Positions 49,045-56,500 of a stretch of 56,500 nucleotides of DNA are shown here, piece after piece (positions within the stretch are counted from its first letter, which is position 1; every line of letters begins with the position of its first letter). Position numbers and translations under genes: made by a program. The notes beneath the pieces were generated by a model that saw nothing but the letters and a program-made list of their open reading frames with translations, was not told the DNA's origin and did not search any database. This DNA is from Solibacillus sp. FSL R5-0449 (GTDB lineage Bacteria > Bacillota > Bacilli > Bacillales_A > Planococcaceae), in NCBI RefSeq assembly GCF_037975215.1, contig NZ_CP150239.1:47501-104000 (forward strand), in the 5' to 3' direction.

Positions 49045-50454
49045 ATGCAACAACTAGAAACACATACATTTTACATGACAAACGATGAATTTTATTATAG
49101 TTTCCAGGAACAGACGACAAAGGAAAAACAACGAGCGTTTTTGGAAAGCGGTCGTGGAGGGCATTATTCAATCGCTGCATGGCAACCAATCGCAACGGCA
49201 AAGTCAGTGGCACAAGGTCTTGAGCTGACTTGGAAAAGTGGGGAGACAGAGCTGAAAACAGGTGAAGCACTCGCAGAGCTGGAAAAAGTGATCGCCGAGT
49301 ACAAGCTTGAAGCGAATCCGGCACTTCCTGATTTTCAAGGTGGAGCCATTGGATTTATTTCATATGATTATGCGCGCACGATTGAGTTGCTTCCAAATGT
49401 GACAGAAGACGATTTAAAAGTACCGGATCTCTATTTTTACTTGTTCGATCATTGGGCAGTACATAATGTCCAAACGGGCGAAGTGACATTGATGAAATTC
49501 TCTACTAGTGAAGTTGATTTACTTTCATGGCAAACAGATTGGCAGCAGCATGCCGAAGCCGGCTTGAAAAAGCGCCATTTTAATCAGGAAACAGCAAAAA
49601 ATATGCAGCAGGATGAAGCGGAACTTCAAGTTTCATTCAGCGGAGATGCATTTGAAGCTGCAATACATAAAATTCAGCATTATATTGGACAAGGCGATGT
49701 GTTCCAGGTGAATTTGTCTGTGCGGCAGGCGAAAAAACTTTCGTCAGCACCAATTGCGGTGTATGAGGCGGTTCGTTCATTTAATCCTTCACCGTATATG
49801 GCTTATATTGAAAGCGAGGATTTTGCGGTAGTGAGCGGTTCTCCGGAGTTGCTCGTAAAACGTAAAGGGAATGAGCTTTCGACAAGACCGATTGCAGGGA
49901 CACGCCCGCGCGGAGCATCGGAGGAACAGGACTTGGCATTGGCCAATGAGCTTATCGAACATGAAAAAGAACGTGCAGAACATGTCATGCTCGTTGATCT
50001 GGAACGCAATGACCTAGGAAGGGTGAGCAAATACGGAACGGTAGAAGTAAATGAGTTCATGGTGATTGAGCATTATTCACATGTGATGCATATCGTTTCG
50101 AATGTTCGAGGGGAGATTGCGCAAGGAAAAACAAATGCGGATGTCATTCGGGCGATGTTCCCGGGTGGAACGATTACAGGAGCACCGAAGATCCGTACGA
50201 TGGAAATTATTGAAGAACTTGAGCCGGTACGCCGTGGTCTATACACAGGATCGATCGGCTGGATTGGCTATACAGGCGATCTGGAATTAAATATCGTTAT
50301 CCGTACAGCGTATATTCAGGATGGTATTGCATACATTCAGGCGGGTGCCGGAATAGTCATCGATTCGATTCCGGAAAACGAGTATATTGAGTCGATGAAT
50401 AAAGCGAGAGCAATGTGGCAGGCAAAAGCAATGGCAGAAGAGGTGAGCAAATGA
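49045..50454 (+). CDS. pabB: aminodeoxychorismate synthase component I
   Basis: Converts chorismate plus ammonia to 4-amino-4-deoxychorismate for p-aminobenzoate. 469 residues. C-terminal chorismate-binding domain (about 200-460): [16 protein letters not shown] segment, [35 protein letters not shown], and [25 protein letters not shown] 49045 follows GCAGGTG. Stop overlaps the pabA start by four bases. First gene of the folate cluster. Confidence 0.96.
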   Translation: MQQLETHTFYMTNDEFYYSFQEQTTKEKQRAFLESGRGGHYSIAAWQPIATAKSVAQGLELTWKSGETELKTGEALAELEKVIAEYKLEANPALPDFQGGAIGFISYDYARTIELLPNVTEDDLKVPDLYFYLFDHWAVHNVQTGEVTLMKFSTSEVDLLSWQTDWQQHAEAGLKKRHFNQETAKNMQQDEAELQVSFSGDAFEAAIHKIQHYIGQGDVFQVNLSVRQAKKLSSAPIAVYEAVRSFNPSPYMAYIESEDFAVVSGSPELLVKRKGNELSTRPIAGTRPRGASEEQDLALANELIEHEKERAEHVMLVDLERNDLGRVSKYGTVEVNEFMVIEHYSHVMHIVSNVRGEIAQGKTNADVIRAMFPGGTITGAPKIRTMEIIEELEPVRRGLYTGSIGWIGYTGDLELNIVIRTAYIQDGIAYIQAGAGIVIDSIPENEYIESMNKARAMWQAKAMAEEVSK

Positions 50455-51020
50455 TTTTAATGGTTGATAACTATGATTCGTTTACATATAACTTGGTGCA
50501 ATACTTCGGTGAATTCGGTCATGAACTGGTCGTTAAGCGCAATGACGAAATTACGGTAGAAGAAATTGAAAGGCTCCAACCGATGATGCTTGTTATTTCA
50601 CCGGGGCCTTGTACACCAAATGATGCCGGAGAAAGTCTATCCATTATCGAACATTTCGCAGGGAAGCTTCCGATTTTAGGTGTGTGCTTAGGTCATCAGG
50701 CAATTGCACAAGTATTTGGCGGTGATGTAGTACGCGCGGAAAGATTGATGCACGGAAAAACATCCCCTGTTCTTCATAATAGGGTGGGGCTGCACAGAAA
50801 GAATGCGAACCCGTTTTTAGCAACGCGATACCATTCACTGATTGTAGAGCCTACAACATTACCGGACTGCCTCGAAGTGACGGCTTGGACAGAGGAAGGC
50901 GAAATTATGGGGCTGCGTCATAAACAATATCCGATTGAAGGGGTTCAATATCATCCGGAGTCAATTATGACTGAAGACGGCAAGCAGCTGTTACGAACAT
51001 TTATTGAGACGTATTGTTAG
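50451..51020 (+). CDS. pabA: aminodeoxychorismate/anthranilate synthase glutaminase subunit
   Basis: Class I glutamine amidotransferase, 189 residues, supplying ammonia to PabB; in Bacillus it also serves anthranilate synthase. Catalytic triad: [13 protein letters not shown] with Cys near 79, and [17 protein letters not shown] with His and Glu near 168-172. [21 protein letters not shown] starts the protein. ATG 50451 within ATGA overlap with pabB. No amidotransferase for trp genes is seen in this window. Confidence 0.96.
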   Translation: MILMVDNYDSFTYNLVQYFGEFGHELVVKRNDEITVEEIERLQPMMLVISPGPCTPNDAGESLSIIEHFAGKLPILGVCLGHQAIAQVFGGDVVRAERLMHGKTSPVLHNRVGLHRKNANPFLATRYHSLIVEPTTLPDCLEVTAWTEEGEIMGLRHKQYPIEGVQYHPESIMTEDGKQLLRTFIETYC

Positions 51021-51032
51021 GAGGAATGGGTA

Positions 51033-51896
51033 ATGCTTTGTTGGATGAATGGCCAGTATATCGATGAGCAGGATTTGAAAATTTCCCCGTTCGACCATGG
51101 CTTTTTATATGGGCTTGGTTTTTTTGAAACGTTTCGGACATATGAAGGAAAGGCTGTCTATTTGAGCGAACATTTCAGCCGCCTGCTGGAAGCGTTAAAA
51201 GAATACCGTATTCATTTTCCGTATACGCTAGAGGACATAGGAGAAGTCATTGAAAAGCTCAATGCACAGGACGGCAAAGAAGGGTATTTTCGTTTAAATG
51301 TATCGGCTGGTGTACATCCGATTGGACTTGCCCCATCAGAATATACTGAACCAACCGTTATTCTGTTTCGTAAAGAACTGCCGAATATGGTACGTGGTAA
51401 AGAAAAAGAAGCGGTCTGGCTGAAAACAGTGCGGAATACCCCTGAACAGCAGATCCGCTATAAAAGTCATCATTACGGCAATAATGTCCGGGCACGTTTA
51501 GAGTTAACAAGTTTAGCGGCACAGGAAGGTTTCTTTACCGACCAGGACAGTGTTGTCGCAGAAGGCATTACGTCAAATGTCTTTTGGATAAAAGATGGTA
51601 TACTATATACGCCTTCTACTAATTTAGGCATTTTACCGGGCATTACCCGAAAAATAGTCATTCAACTCGCTGCTGAACTCCAAATCCCGGTGCGGGAAGG
51701 ACGCTTTATGGCATGGGAGTTGGAACAGGCGGATGAATGCTTTATTACAACCGCTGTACAGGAGCTTGTACCGATTTCCCGTATTGGAAAGGTACAGTTC
51801 GCCGGCAGTGAAGGCAGACTTTACAAAAAGCTGCATCAAGCATATGTACAAAAAATCATTACGTGTTTAGGAGACCGTCATGTTAGAAAACTATAA
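51033..51896 (+). CDS. pabC: 4-amino-4-deoxychorismate lyase
   Basis: PLP fold-type IV enzyme that releases pyruvate from ADC to give p-aminobenzoate. 287 residues. Signatures: SPFDHGFLYGLGFFETFRTY near 18-37, the PLP Lys in RYKSHHYGNNVRARLE near 140, EGITSNVFWIKDG near 175, and LGILPGITRKIV near 195. AGGAGG before the ATG. Overlaps folP by 17 bases. Confidence 0.95.
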   Translation: MLCWMNGQYIDEQDLKISPFDHGFLYGLGFFETFRTYEGKAVYLSEHFSRLLEALKEYRIHFPYTLEDIGEVIEKLNAQDGKEGYFRLNVSAGVHPIGLAPSEYTEPTVILFRKELPNMVRGKEKEAVWLKTVRNTPEQQIRYKSHHYGNNVRARLELTSLAAQEGFFTDQDSVVAEGITSNVFWIKDGILYTPSTNLGILPGITRKIVIQLAAELQIPVREGRFMAWELEQADECFITTAVQELVPISRIGKVQFAGSEGRLYKKLHQAYVQKIITCLGDRHVRKL

Positions 51897-52740
51897 AGTA
51901 CTCACATTAAATGGGATTGAACTGGATTTTCGCAAAGAAACGTTCGTGATGGGCATTTTAAATGTAACACCGGACTCATTTTCGGATGGCGGCAAGTTCA
52001 ATTCTGTTGAAAAAGCTGTTGCCCAGGCGAAAAAAATGGTGGCAGATGGAGCGAAAATTATCGACGTCGGCGGGGAATCAACACGCCCCGGCTATATAAG
52101 AATTTCCGATGAGGAAGAGATTGCACGTGTCGTACCGGTAATTCGAGCGCTTTTAAAAGAAGTACCTGCGATTATCTCCATCGATACGTATAAATCCAAT
52201 GTAGCGCGGGCTGCAATTGAAGCAGGTGCACATATTATTAATGACATATGGGGCGCAAAAGCAGATCCGGAAATGGCAAATGTTGCAGCGGAACTTGATG
52301 TGCCGATCATTTTAATGCATAACCGCCTATCAGATCAGTATGATAACTACTTTGCCGAATATATGGCCGATATGCAGGAAAGCATTGCAATTGCAAAAGC
52401 AGCAGGAGTACGTGATGAGCATATTTTCCTTGATCCGGGCATCGGTTTTGTGAAGAGTCTAAGTGAAAGTATTGAAACGATGCAGCGCCTCGATGAGCTT
52501 GTTGCATTAGGATATCCGGTATTGCTTGCGACATCACGCAAGCGTATGATTGGATCAATTTTAGAATTACCTGTTGAGGAACGAGTGGAAGGGACAGCCG
52601 CTACTTGTGCATTTGGTGTTCAAAAAGGCTGCCATATGATGCGTGTTCATGATGTGAAGGAAGTGGCGCGGACAGTGAAAATGATGGATGCACTTGTAGG
52701 GAAATTTGAAGTACAAGGTGAATTGGCACCGAGACATTAA
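51880..52740 (+). CDS. folP: dihydropteroate synthase
   Basis: Joins p-aminobenzoate to the hydroxymethyl-dihydropterin pyrophosphate; target of sulfonamides. 286 residues, TIM barrel. MGILNVTPDSFSDGGKF near 24-40, DVGGESTRPG near 62-71, and SIDTYKSNVA near 104-113. No inserted residues visible at the sulfa-contact loops. Called sul in B. subtilis. Confidence 0.96.
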   Translation: MLENYKVLTLNGIELDFRKETFVMGILNVTPDSFSDGGKFNSVEKAVAQAKKMVADGAKIIDVGGESTRPGYIRISDEEEIARVVPVIRALLKEVPAIISIDTYKSNVARAAIEAGAHIINDIWGAKADPEMANVAAELDVPIILMHNRLSDQYDNYFAEYMADMQESIAIAKAAGVRDEHIFLDPGIGFVKSLSESIETMQRLDELVALGYPVLLATSRKRMIGSILELPVEERVEGTAATCAFGVQKGCHMMRVHDVKEVARTVKMMDALVGKFEVQGELAPRH

Positions 52741-52750
52741 GGAGTTTGCA

Positions 52751-53119
52751 ATGGATTACATTCATTTAAAAGAAATGCAGTTTTTTGGTTATCACGGTGT
52801 ATTACCGGAAGAAAACGTATTAGGACAACGCTTTCGTGCTAATGTTTCGCTTGCTGTTGATATGAAGCTTGCTGGTGAGACGGATGAGCTGGATCATACG
52901 GTAAGCTATGTTGGCGTTTATGATATTTGTAAAGAAGTGATTGAAGGGAAACCGTATAAATTAATTGAAGCGGTTGCCGAAAAAGTTGCTTCGAGTATTT
53001 TAACGCAGTATGAAGGTCAGATTTTTGGGTGCCGCGTCGAAATTATTAAGCCTGATCCTCCAATTCCTGGGCATTATAAAGAAGTCGCAGTCGAAATTAC
53101 AAGAGGGCAATTCGTATGA
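52751..53119 (+). CDS. folB: dihydroneopterin aldolase
   Basis: Converts dihydroneopterin to hydroxymethyl-dihydropterin in folate synthesis. 122 residues. MDYIHLKEMQFFGYHGVLPEE has the catalytic-region Tyr and Glu, and KLIEAVAEKVASSIL near 76-90 follows, with the Lys in KPDPPIPGHYKEVAVEITR near 100. ATG 52751 follows GGAG; a longer frame back into folP is rejected. Confidence 0.95.
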   Translation: MDYIHLKEMQFFGYHGVLPEENVLGQRFRANVSLAVDMKLAGETDELDHTVSYVGVYDICKEVIEGKPYKLIEAVAEKVASSILTQYEGQIFGCRVEIIKPDPPIPGHYKEVAVEITRGQFV

Positions 53120-53640
53120 CGACGACAGCGTATTTATCGATTGGTACGAATATCGGTGAGCGTGAGCAAAACTTACAGGACGCGGTGAAACTGCTCATTG
53201 CACAAGAGGCGATTAAAGTAACAGCGATTTCTTCAATTTATGAAACAGCAGCAGTAGGCTATACAGATCAGGCCGATTTTTTAAATATTGCCGTCGCTCT
53301 TGAAACAGAGCTAGATGCTTTTGAGCTTCTAGCGCAATGCCAAAAAATCGAAAACGATCTTGGTCGTATTCGTGAATTCCGTTGGGGACCGCGAATTATC
53401 GATTTGGACATTTTGCTGTATGGTCAAGAACAGTATGAAACAGAAAATTTAACGGTTCCACATCCTCGTATGTATGAGCGTGCATTCGTGCTTGTACCGT
53501 TAGAAGAGATTATGACGCAAAACTATGATATGCTTGTAGGCGTGCAAAAAGCGTTACATGCACTTGATATAGAGAAAGAAGGCGTCAATCTGTGGAAGAA
53601 AATCAATACGGTCGCAGAATTCGGGCCTTTCGAAAATTGA
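53116..53640 (+). CDS. folK: HPPK, 2-amino-4-hydroxy-6-hydroxymethyldihydropteridine pyrophosphokinase
   Basis: Activates the pterin alcohol with ATP before FolP. 174 residues. TAYLSIGTNIGEREQNL near 3-19, ETAAVGYTDQADFLNI near 45-60, RIREFRWGPRIIDLDILLYG near 84-103 with metal-binding Asp pair, and TVPHPRMYERAFVLVPL near 112-128. ATGA overlap with folB; overlaps yazB by 49 bases. Confidence 0.96.
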   Translation: MTTTAYLSIGTNIGEREQNLQDAVKLLIAQEAIKVTAISSIYETAAVGYTDQADFLNIAVALETELDAFELLAQCQKIENDLGRIREFRWGPRIIDLDILLYGQEQYETENLTVPHPRMYERAFVLVPLEEIMTQNYDMLVGVQKALHALDIEKEGVNLWKKINTVAEFGPFEN

Positions 53641-53795
53641 AACGAATTCAGCAAACCGAATTTGCAAAATATATAGGTATATCTGTAACCATTTTAGGGC
53701 GTATTGAACGAGGCGAGAAAATTGCCTCACAAGAACAACTTCAAACAATTGCAGATGTATTACAAATAGATATAAACGAATTAAAAGGTGAATAA
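53592..53795 (+). CDS. yazB: XRE-type helix-turn-helix protein YazB
   Basis: A 67-residue protein that is essentially one HTH_3 domain: RIRAFRKLKRIQQTEFAKYIG, then ISVTILGRIERGEKIASQEQLQTIADVL across helices 2-5. Conserved between folK and dusB in Bacillales, function unknown. GTG start inside folK; overlap is 49 bases in another frame. It may regulate the folate operon, but nothing in the sequence shows that. Confidence 0.88.
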   Translation: MEENQYGRRIRAFRKLKRIQQTEFAKYIGISVTILGRIERGEKIASQEQLQTIADVLQIDINELKGE

Positions 53796-53816
53796 CCTAG
53801 TGGAGGGAACAAAAAG

Positions 53817-54827
53817 GTGTCAAACATCGACCAAAAGCCATTCCAAATAGGCGATATTATTATGGATAACCGTGTCGTTCTTGCCCCGATGGCCGGAATT
53901 TGCAACTCGGCTTTCCGTTTAACTGTAAAAGAGTTTGGAGCAGGGTTAGTATACGCGGAAATGATCAGTGATAAGGCGTTGAATATCCGCAACAAAAAAA
54001 CATTGGACATGCTTTATATCGATGAGCGCGAAAATCCGATGACACTGCAAATTTTCGGAGGAGACAAAGAAAATTTAGTAGAGGCAGCAAAGTTTGTAGA
54101 CAAACATACAACAGCCGATATTATCGATATCAATATGGGATGTCCTGTAAACAAAATTATTAAATGTGAAGCCGGCGCAAAATGGCTTCTTGATCCGAAC
54201 AAAATTTACGAGATGGTTTCAGCTGTTGTCGATGCAGTTGATAAGCCGGTTTCAGTAAAAATGCGTATCGGATGGGATGAAGAGCGTGTATTCGCTGTAG
54301 AAAATGCCCAAGCAGCAGAACGAGCAGGTGCAGCTGCAATTGCCATGCATGGCCGAACACGTGTGCAAATGTATGAAGGTAAGGCAAACTGGGATGTCTT
54401 AGCAGAAGTGAAGAAAAATATTAGCATTCCATTTATCGCAAATGGGGACGTGGAAACACCGGAAGATGCAAAGCGCATTCTGGAACATACGAATGCAGAC
54501 GCCGTTATGATTGGTCGTGCTGCTTTAGGGAATCCATGGATGATTTATCAAACGGTGAAATACTTGGAATCAGGTATTCAAATTCCAGAGCCTTCAATCC
54601 GTGAAAAGATGGACGTTTGTTTACTTCATTTTGAACGCTTAAAAGCACTTAAAGGCGAAAAAGTGGCGGTAAGAGAAATGCGTAAACATGCATCATGGTA
54701 TTTAAAAGGAATTCGCGGAAACGGGAAAATCCGTAATGCTATCAATTTAACTGAGACTGAGCAGGATTTACGTATTCTATTAAACAGTGTTGCAGATGAA
54801 TACGAAGAAGAAGCGGTTATAGTATAA
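53817..54827 (+). CDS. dusB: tRNA-dihydrouridine synthase B
   Basis: FMN-dependent reduction of uridines in the tRNA D-loop. 336 residues. NRVVLAPMAGICNSAFRLTVKEFGAG near 18-43, the catalytic Cys in INMGCPVNKIIKCEAGA near 102-118, AIAMHGRTRVQMYEG near 166-180, and IPFIANGDVETPEDA near 200-214. The start is GTG 53817, nine bases after GGAGGG. Called yacF in older Bacillus nomenclature. Confidence 0.96.
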   Translation: MSNIDQKPFQIGDIIMDNRVVLAPMAGICNSAFRLTVKEFGAGLVYAEMISDKALNIRNKKTLDMLYIDERENPMTLQIFGGDKENLVEAAKFVDKHTTADIIDINMGCPVNKIIKCEAGAKWLLDPNKIYEMVSAVVDAVDKPVSVKMRIGWDEERVFAVENAQAAERAGAAAIAMHGRTRVQMYEGKANWDVLAEVKKNISIPFIANGDVETPEDAKRILEHTNADAVMIGRAALGNPWMIYQTVKYLESGIQIPEPSIREKMDVCLLHFERLKALKGEKVAVREMRKHASWYLKGIRGNGKIRNAINLTETEQDLRILLNSVADEYEEEAVIV

Positions 54828-54835
54828 ACAGTAGT

Positions 54836-54866
54836 AAAAGGCATCAGCTTATGATGCCTTTTTATT
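54836..54866 (+). terminator. dusB (folate operon) terminator
   Basis: AAAAGGCATCA/TGATGCCTTTTT hairpin with a short loop and T tail. Confidence 0.88.
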
Positions 54867-54999
54867 ATGTAAAGGAAATTCGCTTAACAGAATTATCTGA
54901 TATTTAAAATTAATTCGAAACAGGTGAATCACTAAAAGAAATACTGTACAATGGAAACATTATGGACTATTGTGCCGTTTTGGAGCGCAAAAACATTAA

Positions 55000-56500
<1,501 letters not shown>

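Overview
The window is a 56.5 kb piece of a low-GC Gram-positive, endospore-forming chromosome. It corresponds to the origin-proximal rrn-to-lysS segment of Bacillus subtilis. Gene order and protein sequences follow B. subtilis closely (yaaO-tmk-yaaQ-yaaR-holB-yaaT-yabA ... spoIIE-tilS-hpt-ftsH ... folK-yazB-dusB-lysS). The AT-rich codon usage, several sequence details and the lost or gained genes suggest the Planococcaceae/Caryophanaceae side of Bacillales (Solibacillus/Lysinibacillus type). That genus-level placement is inference from recalled family sequences, not from a search.

Layout. 1-2977: the 3' nine-tenths of a 23S rRNA gene, a 5S rRNA gene and the operon terminator. 3192-10513: a co-directional housekeeping run (PLP decarboxylase, dTMP kinase, c-di-AMP PII-like receptor, DnaX delta', RicT, YabA, two RNA methyltransferases). 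10629-10907: abrB on the minus strand with a promoter and tandem Spo0A boxes. 11248-20731: metS, tatD, yabE, rnmV-ksgA, veg, sspF, ispE, purR-ridA. 21042-30660: spoVG, glmU-prs, ctc, an MFS transporter, pth-fin-mfd. 31292-37311: spoVT and the yabM-yabN-rqcP-yabP-yabQ-divIC-yabR series. 37748-37901: tRNA-Glu and tRNA-Met on the minus strand. 38157-47564: spoIIE, tilS-hpt-ftsH, coaX-hslO-yacD. 47960-56500: cysK, the folate cluster pabB-pabA-pabC-folP-folB-folK-yazB-dusB, and lysS, which runs off the end.

How the genes work together. Translation and RNA maturation dominate: rRNA, tRNAs, RNase M5 for 5S maturation, KsgA, RsmI, TrmN6, TilS, DusB, Pth, RqcP, Ctc, MetS and LysS. Replication and division are represented by tmk, holB, yabA and divIC. 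Sporulation and transition-state genes are interleaved (abrB, spoVG, sspF, fin, spoVT, yabP, yabQ, spoIIE). For several of these I can read candidate promoters for SigH, SigG, SigE or SigB, or Spo0A boxes, in the sequence. The folate operon makes p-aminobenzoate and joins it to the pterin.

Departures from the B. subtilis layout are the main points of interest. csfB-xpaC-yaaN, yabG and yabS-yabT are absent at their usual places. An MFS gene is inserted between ctc and pth. Two small unrecognised genes are present on the minus strand. There is a compact pseudoknot-capable RNA-like element between yaaQ and yaaR. Two divergent copies of a Bacillaceae-1-like repeat RNA lie before rnmV and before cysK. 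CoaX has Asn in place of the motif-1 Asp. I see no CRISPR array, phage, insertion sequence or defence island. The window is mostly ordinary core genome, and the yaaQ-yaaR RNA element is the best candidate for something undescribed.
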